DNA from: Acidimicrobiaceae bacterium
Lineage (GTDB): Bacteria > Actinomycetota > Acidimicrobiia > Acidimicrobiales > RAAP-2
Assembly (NCBI GenBank): GCA_003164275.1
Contig: PLSY01000204.1
Span: 1-6,539, forward strand
DNA length: 6,539 bases
Direction of reading: 5' to 3'
Within the stretch, counting starts at the first letter, position 1; each line of letters starts with the position of its first letter. Below are positions 1-5,233 of the stretch, piece by piece. Below the pieces are notes generated by a model. That model saw only the letters and a list, made by a program, of their open reading frames with translations, did no database searches and had not been told where the DNA came from. Position numbers and translations under genes: made by a program.

Positions 1-1047
1 GCCGACACCATCCGCAACGGCTACCCGGGCTTCATCGCCGGGGCTACCTTCGCCCAGGCCCTGGGCTGGACTGGGGCGAGAGTGTCTTCGGCCTATGCCG
101 CGTGTGCCTCCGGGGCCCACGCCATCGACAACGCCCGTGCCCAGATCCTCGCCGGCATGTGCGACGTGGCTCTGGTGGTCGGCGCCGACACCACGCCAAA
201 GGGGTTCTTCAAGCCCGTCGGCGGGGACCGCAAGGACGATCCGGACTGGCTGCGCTTCCACCTCATGGGGGCGACCAACCCCACCTACTTCGCCCTCTAT
301 GCCCGGAGGCGAATGGAGCTGTTCGGCGCCACCGAGGCCGACTTCGCCGCCGTCAAAGTGAAGAACGCCAAGCACGGGCTGGAGAACCCGAACGCCCGCT
401 ACCGCAAAGAGGTCACCGCCGACGAGGTGCTCGCCTCGCCCATGGTGGCCGACCCGCTCCGGCTGCTCGAGATCTGCGCCACCTCTGATGGCGGGGCCGC
501 CCTCGTCTTGTGCAGCATGGAGTTCGCTCGCCGGCACGCCGGAACTGACAACCTGGTGACCATCGACGCCGTCTCGACGGTCACTCCACGGTTCCCCCAG
601 GCCATCATCGAGATGCCCAACTTTTCGACCGACTCGGCCTCGTCGACCGCTGCAGTCGGGCCCACGTTCAAGCAGTCCATTGCCCAGGCGGCCTACGAGC
701 TGGCCGGCGTCGGCCCCGAAGACGTGAGCGTGGCGGAGGTCTACGACCTGTCCGCCGCCCTTGAGCTCGACTGGTACGAGGACATCGGGCTGTGCAAGGA
801 GGGCGAGGCCGAGCGCCTCTTGCGTGACGGCGACACCGCCATCGGCGGGCGTATCCCGGTCAACCCGAGCGGAGGGCTGTCCTGTTTCGGAGAGGCCATC
901 CCGGCTCAGGCCATCGCTCAGGTATGCGAGCTGGTCTGGCAGCTGCGAGGCCGGGCGACAGGACGCCAGGTCGAAGGGGCGACGGTTGGGATCACCGCCA
1001 ACCAGGGCCTGTTCGGCCACGGGTCCTCGGTCATCGTCTCCAAGTAG
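1..1047 (+). CDS. Thiolase-superfamily protein, SCP-x/lipid-transfer type (5' partial)
   Basis: The frame is open from the first base (A-D-T-I-R-N-G-Y-P...), so the gene begins outside the window. The 348 residues present compare with about 390-400 for the family, so roughly 50 N-terminal residues are missing; the GTG at 82 is internal. The nucleophile motif AACASG is intact, with Cys at fragment residue 35 (codon 103-105). The C-terminal thiolase half has NPSGG at 288-292 and ends in NQGLFGHGSS. The usual HDCF motif reads YDLS (248-251), the GHP His position reads Glu298 (GEA), and His340 stands where thiolases carry the second catalytic Cys. This resembles actinobacterial 'lipid-transfer protein' thiolase homologues, and the loss of thiolase residues recalls the steroid retro-aldolase Ltp2 group. 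It probably acts on an acyl-CoA in the cytosol, by C-C bond cleavage or formation. Classical acetyl-CoA acyltransferase activity is doubtful. Family assignment is firm; substrate and reaction are unknown. Confidence 0.9.
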   Translation, partial: ADTIRNGYPGFIAGATFAQALGWTGARVSSAYAACASGAHAIDNARAQILAGMCDVALVVGADTTPKGFFKPVGGDRKDDPDWLRFHLMGATNPTYFALYARRRMELFGATEADFAAVKVKNAKHGLENPNARYRKEVTADEVLASPMVADPLRLLEICATSDGGAALVLCSMEFARRHAGTDNLVTIDAVSTVTPRFPQAIIEMPNFSTDSASSTAAVGPTFKQSIAQAAYELAGVGPEDVSVAEVYDLSAALELDWYEDIGLCKEGEAERLLRDGDTAIGGRIPVNPSGGLSCFGEAIPAQAIAQVCELVWQLRGRATGRQVEGATVGITANQGLFGHGSSVIVSK

Positions 1048-1057
1048 TCGCCGCCTT

Positions 1058-1110
1058 GAGCGGGGCGCTCCGGTCCGAACAGCCGCGCAACCTGCGAGCC
1101 GGACGGCTCG
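1058..1110. terminator. Two tandem hairpins in convergent gap, candidate bidirectional terminator
   Basis: The 64-bp gap between the converging thiolase and oxidoreductase genes holds two perfect hairpins. The first is GAGCG-GGG-CGCTC (1058-1070) and the second is CGAGCC-GGAC-GGCTCG (1095-1110). Neither is followed by a U tract on either strand, so they would be non-canonical terminators. Their placement supports the call; short GC-rich stems also arise by chance in such DNA. Confidence 0.35.
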
Positions 1111-1111
1111 G

Positions 1112-2056
1112 TCAACCACTCATGAGGACGATCTTGCCGAACTTGCCGACCGTGGCGAACCGCTCATAGCCCCGGGACGCCTCCTCCATGGGGATGACCT
1201 CACTTACGTGCACGCGGACGGTGCCCCTCGCGAGCAGCGGAAGGACGTCCTGCTCGACGGCCCGGGCGACGGCGGCCTTCTCGTCCGCCGTCCGGGCCCG
1301 GAGCGTCGACCCGCCGATGGTCGCCCGGCTGGCCATGACGGCCAAGAGGTTGAGGTCCAGTTTGGCACCGGCGCCCACACCGATGACGACGATCCGGGCG
1401 CCGGTGGCGACGAGGGGGAGCACGGCGGCGACGCCGGCCGCCCCGACCAACTCGAGGGAGACGTCGTAGGGGCCGTGGTCGGCCACCTCGTCGGGGTGGA
1501 CGACCACGTCGGCTCCGAGCTCCCTGACCTCGGATTGCCGCTCGGTTGATCGCACCGATGCCACGACATGGGCTCCGGCGGCATGGGCCAGTTGGACGGC
1601 GGCCGTCCCCACCCCACCGGCCGCTCCGGAGATCAGCACCGTCTGCCCGGCATCGAGATGACCCTGGGTGAACAGCGCGTCATAGGCAGTGAAGAACGCC
1701 TCGGGAAAGCCTCCGGCCTCGTCCCAGGGGATGCCGTCGGGCACAGGCAGCAGCACACTCTCGGGGACCACCACCACCTCGGCCTGAGCGCCGCCACCGG
1801 CGATGGCCATCACCCGGTCCCCGAGGGCGAAGCGGTTGGCATGCTTTCCGACTTCGGCCACCGTGCCGGCGAACTCCATGCCCGGGATGTCCTGGGGGGA
1901 CCCGGCCGGGGCCGGGTAGTGACCCTTTCGCTGCATGAGGTCGGCGTTGTTGATGCCGGCGGCAGCCACCGACACCGCCACTTCGGTGTCGCCCGGGTGG
2001 GGATCGGGGTGCTCGCTCCACTCGAGATTGCCATTGACGATGGTCACTGCGTGCAT
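1112..2056 (-). CDS. NAD(P)H:quinone oxidoreductase, zinc-free MDR family (PIG3-like)
   Basis: This 314-residue medium-chain dehydrogenase/reductase probably reduces quinones or activated alkenes with NADPH in the cytosol. The N-terminal GroES-like half carries NNADLMQRKGHYP (36-48) and PGMEFAGTVAEVG (58-70), close to the PIG3/TP53I3 quinone reductase signature. The nucleotide-binding loop GAAGGVG lies at 144-150 and starts the Rossmann fold. The Cys/His/Glu ligands of zinc alcohol dehydrogenases are absent, which excludes that class. I chose the ATG at 2056 because family similarity starts there (MHAVTIVNGN) and the length fits. A longer frame from a GTG at 2134 adds 26 unconserved-looking residues and has no ribosome site. 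No Shine-Dalgarno precedes 2056, but TACTGT sits at -12 to -7, suggesting a leaderless mRNA. It is divergent from the CHAD gene and converges on the thiolase gene. Natural substrate is not predictable. Confidence 0.9.
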   Translation of the reverse strand: MHAVTIVNGNLEWSEHPDPHPGDTEVAVSVAAAGINNADLMQRKGHYPAPAGSPQDIPGMEFAGTVAEVGKHANRFALGDRVMAIAGGGAQAEVVVVPESVLLPVPDGIPWDEAGGFPEAFFTAYDALFTQGHLDAGQTVLISGAAGGVGTAAVQLAHAAGAHVVASVRSTERQSEVRELGADVVVHPDEVADHGPYDVSLELVGAAGVAAVLPLVATGARIVVIGVGAGAKLDLNLLAVMASRATIGGSTLRARTADEKAAVARAVEQDVLPLLARGTVRVHVSEVIPMEEASRGYERFATVGKFGKIVLMSG

Positions 2057-2062
2057 CGGGCC

Positions 2063-2068
2063 ACAGTA
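2063..2068 (-). promoter_or_regulatory. Candidate -10 hexamer (TACTGT) for a leaderless oxidoreductase mRNA
   Basis: On the minus strand TACTGT matches the actinobacterial TANNNT -10 consensus and lies exactly at -12 to -7 if the A of the ATG at 2056 is +1. The absence of a purine-rich ribosome site upstream fits leaderless transcription. I see no convincing -35 element. Confidence 0.45.
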
Positions 2069-2094
2069 GATCGCCGTGGACGACGGCCATCCCG

Positions 2095-2118
2095 CAGGAG
2101 CGCTCTCCACCCCTCCTG
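2095..2118. repeat. Short inverted repeat in divergent promoter region
   Basis: CAGGAG (2095-2100) and CTCCTG (2113-2118) form a 6-bp inverted repeat with a 12-nt spacer in the 124-bp gap between the divergent oxidoreductase and CHAD genes. It could be an operator or chance; nothing else supports it. Confidence 0.2.
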
Positions 2119-2153
2119 GCCGACCATGCAGCACACTGCGGATACCACGCTCG

Positions 2154-2159
2154 TAGTCT
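2154..2159 (+). promoter_or_regulatory. Candidate -10 hexamer (TAGTCT) for the CHAD gene
   Basis: TAGTCT fits TANNNT and lies 21 nt before the chosen ATG at 2181. Transcription about 7 nt downstream would give a very short leader starting at the AGGAGG ribosome site. No good -35 box is visible, so this is tentative. Confidence 0.25.
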
Positions 2160-2165
2160 GTGGAC

Positions 2166-2171
2166 AGGAGG
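2166..2171 (+). promoter_or_regulatory. Strong Shine-Dalgarno fixing the CHAD gene start
   Basis: AGGAGG, a perfect anti-16S match, lies 9 nt upstream of the ATG at 2181. It favours that start over the in-frame GTG at 2160, which lies upstream of this site and would place it inside the coding region. Confidence 0.8.
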
Positions 2172-2180
2172 TTTCGGGCT

Positions 2181-3245
2181 ATGACTACCGCACGGGCGGA
2201 CTATGACGATCAGCCAGAGCCGCGACCGACCACGTTCGCGGTGAACCCCGTTGTCACCCTCCGCATCGACGACGGCTTTCCCCACCCGTCGGCGGCCATG
2301 GTCCTCCACCGGGTGCTGGCCAAGGCGGCACGCCAGTTCCTCCTCAACGACATGGGCAATGAACTCATCGGCTCGGATCGCCAGTGCGGGACCATCGACG
2401 CCCTGAGCTCGCAGATGGGGCCACGTCCCCTCTGGGCCCAGTCGGCCTCCTCCGCCCTCGACGGCACCGAGCGTGGGGGCACTGAGGCTGACCGAATCCA
2501 CCAGAGCCGGAAGGCCCTCCGATGCATCCGGTCCAATCTGCGCACCTTTCGTCTGGCCTTCGACCCGGTATGGGGGACGTCGGTGCGGGCCGAGCTGGCC
2601 TGGTACGAGGATCGCCTGGGCAAGGCAGGCGACCTGCACACGGTCGCCCGGCGCGTCGAGGAGAGAGCGCCCGACGGAACCGGGGCGGTCCTGTGGGACC
2701 GGCTCCTGTCGGTCGTCGACGCCCACGCTTCGGCCCTCATGTCCGATGTGGACCACGAGCGGGGCGGAGCACGACGCTTCCAGCTCACCGAGCAGATGAT
2801 GGTGCTCTGGGACGGACCAGACTTCAAGGCCAAGACGCACAAGCCCGCCGTCGACCTTCTCCCGTCGCTGCTCCACCGGGCTTGGCATGACCTGCGGGGA
2901 GCCGCCCGCTCGGCCAAGAAGGACCCGAGCGACGCCGCCTTCGCCAAGCTCGGGACGCGGATCATGGACCTCCGCTACGGATGCGAGACGGTGGCGCTGG
3001 CTGAGGGTGGCCCGGCCCGCAAGGTGGCAAAGGCAGCCAGGGGGCTTGAGGCCAAACTGGGTGACCTACGAGATGCCTGCTTCACCATCGACTGGCTGGA
3101 GGATCTGGCCGAGGCCCGCCAGGACCTGATCGATCCCATCACTCAGGTGCTGGTCGCCGAGAGCGAGGCCGCGGCCGTCGCCCGCCGGGGCTGGAAGCGC
3201 GAGCTGAAAGAGGTGGAGCGCCGATGGAGGAAGTGGCAGGGCTGA
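2181..3245 (+). CDS. CHAD-domain protein, probable polyphosphate-binding protein
   Basis: This is a 354-residue, charged, mostly helical protein with no signal peptide or membrane segment. CHAD domains are two four-helix bundles rich in His, Arg and Lys that bind inorganic polyphosphate; several have been found on polyphosphate granules (phosins). The first repeat shows the signature HQSRKALRCIRSNLRTF (107-123), then LGKAGDLHTV (146-155) in place of the usual LGxxRDxDV. The second repeat shows LGTRIMDLRYGCE (257-269) and LGDLRDACFTIDWLED (293-308). The C-terminus is very basic (RRGWKRELKEVERRWRKW). About 20 N-terminal residues look disordered. Roughly 50 residues separate the first helix (40-56) from the HxxR helix, longer than I expect. 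There is no CYTH triphosphatase domain, a common CHAD partner, so this is a standalone form. Its stop lies 7 bp from that of the convergent polyphosphate glucokinase, supporting a polyphosphate role. Domain call is firm; the exact cellular role is inferred. Confidence 0.85.
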   Translation: MTTARADYDDQPEPRPTTFAVNPVVTLRIDDGFPHPSAAMVLHRVLAKAARQFLLNDMGNELIGSDRQCGTIDALSSQMGPRPLWAQSASSALDGTERGGTEADRIHQSRKALRCIRSNLRTFRLAFDPVWGTSVRAELAWYEDRLGKAGDLHTVARRVEERAPDGTGAVLWDRLLSVVDAHASALMSDVDHERGGARRFQLTEQMMVLWDGPDFKAKTHKPAVDLLPSLLHRAWHDLRGAARSAKKDPSDAAFAKLGTRIMDLRYGCETVALAEGGPARKVAKAARGLEAKLGDLRDACFTIDWLEDLAEARQDLIDPITQVLVAESEAAAVARRGWKRELKEVERRWRKWQG

Positions 3246-3252
3246 GGCTCCA

Positions 3253-4089
3253 TCAATCCGGAGGCCACTGAGGAGCGTCGTTCACCCCGATGTGGTCGTT
3301 GGCCCAGAGCTTGATCCCTCCGAGGATCCCGGCCGCGTTGTCGACGATGGTCACGTCCTCGGCCAGGTGGTTCCGGTTCACCCGTCGGGAGTTACCGCCG
3401 CCGATGTAGAGGTGGTCGAAGAACATGAGGGCCCGGAGATTGGCGATGGCCTTGTGCACCCGCTTGTTCCAGCGTTCCTCGCCGACAGCCTTACGGGCCG
3501 CCTCACCCACCTGTTCGTTGTAGGTCTCGCCCTTTCGGAACGGTTGATGGGCCACTTCCAGATGCGGCAGCATCTGGCCGTTGTAGAACAGTCCGGTGCC
3601 GAACCCGGTGCCCAACGTGATGGTGAGCTCCAGGCCCTCGCCACTGATGACCGCCGCGCCCTGGATGTCGGCGTCATTGGCCACCTTGGTCGGCAGTCCG
3701 AACGAGGTGGACAGGGCCGAGGCCAGGTCGAAGTCGGCCCACTGCTTCGCGAGGTCGGGGTCGATCGCGCTCCCTGGTCCGCTCCTGGTCGAGAAGTGGG
3801 GGGCGGAGAGGACCTTGCCGTCTCGAACCATGCCCGGGAACCCGACCGACGCCCTCTCGGCTTTCGGCAACGGGGCCACCAGCTTGGTGAGTACCGTGAC
3901 CAGCTTCTCGGGCGGCAGCGGATAGGTGGTGGCGACCTTGACCCTGTCGGCCACCATCAGGCCGGTCGCACCGAGCACCGACGCCTTGAGGCCGGTGCCA
4001 CCGATGTCGACGGCCAAGGTGAAGGGATGTTTGGGCTCAGGTTTGCCTGGCTCGGTGCCGGATCCGTTCGACTGCTCGTCGTTACTCAT
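3253..4089 (-). CDS. ppgK: Polyphosphate glucokinase (ROK-family polyphosphate--glucose phosphotransferase)
   Basis: This 278-residue cytosolic sugar kinase probably phosphorylates glucose to glucose-6-phosphate using polyphosphate, perhaps also ATP (EC 2.7.1.63). After a hydrophilic tail of about 22 residues it shows the phosphate-1 motif DIGGTGLK (28-35), the catalytic-base motif NDAD with Asp139, phosphate-2 motif LGTGFGTGLF (159-168), and a sugar-binding segment HLEVAHQPFRKGETY (176-190) in which Glu178 and His181 match the ELGH of relatives. IGGGNSRRV (229-237) and NNAAG-like DNAAGILGG follow. The Cys-rich zinc motif of ordinary ROK glucokinases and repressors is absent, and there is no DNA-binding N-terminus; both fit PPGK. 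The ATG at 4089 gives the family length. GAGGG touches it too closely to serve as a ribosome site, while TAGCGT at -12 to -7 suggests a leaderless message. It converges on the CHAD gene and diverges from the F420 enzyme gene. Phosphoryl-donor preference cannot be read from sequence. Confidence 0.85.
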   Translation of the reverse strand: MSNDEQSNGSGTEPGKPEPKHPFTLAVDIGGTGLKASVLGATGLMVADRVKVATTYPLPPEKLVTVLTKLVAPLPKAERASVGFPGMVRDGKVLSAPHFSTRSGPGSAIDPDLAKQWADFDLASALSTSFGLPTKVANDADIQGAAVISGEGLELTITLGTGFGTGLFYNGQMLPHLEVAHQPFRKGETYNEQVGEAARKAVGEERWNKRVHKAIANLRALMFFDHLYIGGGNSRRVNRNHLAEDVTIVDNAAGILGGIKLWANDHIGVNDAPQWPPD

Positions 4090-4095
4090 CCCTCT

Positions 4096-4101
4096 ACGCT
4101 A
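4096..4101 (-). promoter_or_regulatory. Candidate -10 hexamer (TAGCGT) for a leaderless ppgK mRNA
   Basis: On the minus strand TAGCGT matches TANNNT and spans exactly -12 to -7 relative to the ATG at 4089, the same register as at the oxidoreductase gene. The only purine-rich stretch (AGAGGG) directly abuts the ATG, too near for a Shine-Dalgarno. No clear -35 is seen. Confidence 0.5.
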
Positions 4102-4165
4102 GGCCGAAGGTGTGCACGGACACCGCATCGGGAGGACAAATCCTTCAGATGGCCGGGGCTGCATC

Positions 4166-4180
4166 CCGCGAGAGTCGCGG
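4166..4180. repeat. Perfect inverted repeat CCGCGA-GAG-TCGCGG, possible operator
   Basis: This is a 6-bp perfect dyad with a 3-nt centre, lying 77 bp before the ppgK start and about 170 bp before the F420-enzyme start. The size and symmetry suit a dimeric repressor site. The palindrome CTCGCGAG (4225-4232), about 55 bp away, shares its CGCGAG core. Chance is possible in GC-rich DNA. Confidence 0.3.
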
Positions 4181-4233
4181 CCACCTGCGAGCCGCTCCGG
4201 TCGGCCGGATGCATGGACCATCGTCTCGCGAGT

Positions 4234-4245
4234 AGAACCTGTTCT
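4234..4245. repeat. Dyad AGAAC-CT-GTTCT, possible operator
   Basis: This is a perfect 5-bp inverted repeat with a 2-nt centre, in a less GC-rich patch about 100 bp before the F420-enzyme start. It follows the CTCGCGAG palindrome with only one base between. The half-sites resemble GAAC/GTTC operators, but the spacing does not match the actinobacterial LexA box. Confidence 0.3.
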
Positions 4246-4258
4246 TCAAGGCGGCACT

Positions 4259-4287
4259 CGCTGGCGCCGTCGGGGCAGACGCCAGCG
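4259..4287 (+). promoter_or_regulatory. 8-bp stem-loop in the leader of the F420-enzyme gene
   Basis: CGCTGGCG (4259-4266) and CGCCAGCG (4280-4287) pair perfectly across a 13-nt loop. Inside it CGTC (4268-4271) can pair with GACG (4278-4281) as an alternative. It is followed by GCGTTCTTCTTC, pyrimidine-rich but not a U tract. It could be a leader attenuator or an operator; it matches no riboswitch I recognise. Confidence 0.35.
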
Positions 4288-4335
4288 GCGTTCTTCTTCA
4301 TCCGTCTTCCCGTAAGTGACCAGAGCCGAAGAAAA

Positions 4336-4341
4336 AAGGAG
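4336..4341 (+). promoter_or_regulatory. Shine-Dalgarno AAGGAG for the F420-enzyme gene
   Basis: AAGGAG lies 6 nt before the GTG at 4348, preceded by a run of A residues. It sets the start within a much longer stop-free frame that continues upstream. Confidence 0.8.
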
Positions 4342-4347
4342 CACGCT

Positions 4348-5223
4348 GTGCGTATCGATCTGTGGGTCCCGACGTCCTCGCCCATCTCCACGCCCGAGGT
4401 ATTGGCCGTCGTCGGCGAGGAGGCGGAGCAGCGCGGCATCGGCTGCATCTGGGTGGGCGAGCACGTCGTCCTGTTCGAGGAGTACGCATCGTCCTACCCC
4501 TACGCGGCCGACGGTCGGATTCCCGCCGCCTCGGGCACCGGGCTCCTCGAGCCCCTCAACTCCCTGTCATTCCTCGCCGCTCACACTGCGACCGTGCGCC
4601 TTGGAACGGCCATGTTGCTTCTCCCCCAGCGCAACCCGGTGTACACGGCGAAAGAGGTGGCGACGGTCGACTGGCTGTCGAACGGGCGGGTCGACCTGGG
4701 GATCGGCGTAGGCTGGCTCGAAGAGGAGTTCAAGGCCGTCGACGTCTCGTGGCCTCACCGCGGCAAGCGCTGCGACGAGTACCTGGAGGTACTCAAGACC
4801 CTCTGGTGCGACGAGACATCGGCCTATGAGGGCGAGTTCTACTCCCTCGACCCCTGCCAGATGTTCCCGAAGCCCATCCAGTCGCCGTACCCGCCCATCC
4901 ACATCGGCGGTGAGAGCAACGCCGCCCTCGCCAGGGTGGCCCGGGCCGGACAGGGCTGGCACACCTTCAACCGGGCGCCGGGCGACCTGGCGGCACCGCT
5001 CGCCACCTTGGACGACCTCCTGGCCGCCGAGGGCCGCAGGCGCGACGAGATCACCATCACCGTCTGCCCCTACTTCCAGCCACTCGACGCTGACATCGCC
5101 GAGCAGTACGCGGCAGTCGGGGTCGACGCCGTGGCCGCCCTCCTGTTGCCATTCGGCATCGACGAGGTCCGCCAACAGATGGACGGCCTGCAGGCCGTAC
5201 TGGACCGGGCCGGGGCCTGCTGA
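4348..5223 (+). CDS. LLM-class F420-dependent oxidoreductase (TIGR03619/Rv2161c-like)
   Basis: This 291-residue single-domain luciferase-like TIM barrel probably uses reduced or oxidised coenzyme F420 (FMN less likely) for hydride transfer to an unknown cytosolic substrate. The start is the GTG preceded by AAGGAG; the sequence then reads MRIDLWVPTSSP, a normal first beta strand. Family features are IWVGEHVV (34-41), the strand RLGTAMLLLPQRNPV (84-98), AKEVATVDWLSNGRVDLGIGVGW (101-123) and YLEVLKTLWCDE followed by YEGEFYSL. IHIGGES lies in the C-terminal half. The YPY segment near 50-52 and the WVGEH motif fit the subgroup named after mycobacterial Rv2161c. The gene has its own leader with a stem-loop, and its stop is 3 bp from that of the convergent P450. 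Pairing with a P450 suggests oxidative metabolism of a hydrophobic compound, but this is inference. Cofactor assignment rests on family only. Confidence 0.88.
   Translation: MRIDLWVPTSSPISTPEVLAVVGEEAEQRGIGCIWVGEHVVLFEEYASSYPYAADGRIPAASGTGLLEPLNSLSFLAAHTATVRLGTAMLLLPQRNPVYTAKEVATVDWLSNGRVDLGIGVGWLEEEFKAVDVSWPHRGKRCDEYLEVLKTLWCDETSAYEGEFYSLDPCQMFPKPIQSPYPPIHIGGESNAALARVARAGQGWHTFNRAPGDLAAPLATLDDLLAAEGRRRDEITITVCPYFQPLDADIAEQYAAVGVDAVAALLLPFGIDEVRQQMDGLQAVLDRAGAC
5183..5198. repeat. 16-bp perfect palindrome inside the F420-enzyme gene
   Basis: ACGGCCTG joined to CAGGCCGT is a perfect palindrome within codons for D-G-L-Q-A-V near the C-terminus. Its GGCCTG and CAGGCC arms recur in the hairpin 20-35 bp downstream that covers the gene's stop codon. 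Confidence 0.6.
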
Positions 5224-5233
5224 GCCTCAGGCC
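5214..5233. terminator. Hairpin spanning both convergent stop codons, candidate bidirectional terminator
   Basis: GGCCTG (5214-5219) and CAGGCC (5228-5233) form a 6-bp stem with an 8-nt loop. The loop holds the F420-enzyme TGA and the inter-gene bases, while the P450 stop straddles the loop and the 3' arm. No U tract follows on either strand. Since only 3 bp separate the two genes, any terminator must overlap coding sequence, which makes this element a plausible candidate. Confidence 0.35.

Larger units (their letters stand above)
4090..4347. other. 258-bp divergent intergenic region with several dyads
   Basis: This gap separates the divergent polyphosphate glucokinase and F420-enzyme genes and must hold both promoters. 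I see no gene-like reading frame in it: the frames crossing it are read-through of noncoding frames. It contains four short inverted repeats: CCGCGA-GAG-TCGCGG (4166-4180), the palindrome CTCGCGAG (4225-4232), AGAAC-CT-GTTCT (4234-4245) and CGCTGGCG/CGCCAGCG (4259-4287). A purine-rich ribosome site lies at its right edge and a candidate leaderless -10 at its left edge. Confidence 0.7.

Noticed and set aside
2057..2134. An N-terminal extension of the quinone oxidoreductase to the GTG at 2134.
   Set aside because: No ribosome site, the extra 26 residues do not resemble the family, and a promoter-like hexamer sits inside the extension.
1680..2888. A 402-codon leftward frame opposite the CHAD gene and overlapping the oxidoreductase gene.
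   Set aside because: Low-complexity Arg/Gly/Pro-rich translation typical of shadow frames in GC-rich DNA, and it conflicts with two well-supported genes.
3246..3266. Imperfect hairpin GGCTCC/GGAGGCC across the CHAD-ppgK stop junction.
   Set aside because: It needs a bulged base and has no U tract; too weak to list as a terminator.
1090..4194. The 12-base string ACCTGCGAGCCG occurs at 1090-1101 and 4183-4194, both intergenic.
   Set aside because: About one such match is expected by chance in 6.5 kb, more with high GC. The flanks do not match, so I do not call it a repeat element.
4234..4245. AGAAC-CT-GTTCT considered as an SOS (LexA) box.
   Set aside because: Actinobacterial LexA sites have GAAC and GTTC separated by four bases; here the gap is two, so the dyad is kept only as an unassigned repeat.
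4112..4315. Possible 67-codon small gene in the divergent intergenic region.
   Set aside because: No ribosome site or recognisable sequence, Arg/Ser-rich, and it overlaps the dyads and promoter region.
3292..5223. A 643-codon stop-free rightward frame covering the antisense of ppgK and the F420-enzyme gene.
   Set aside because: Its first half is the reverse complement of a clear kinase and shows no domain. Only the part from the GTG at 4348, with a good ribosome site, is a real protein.
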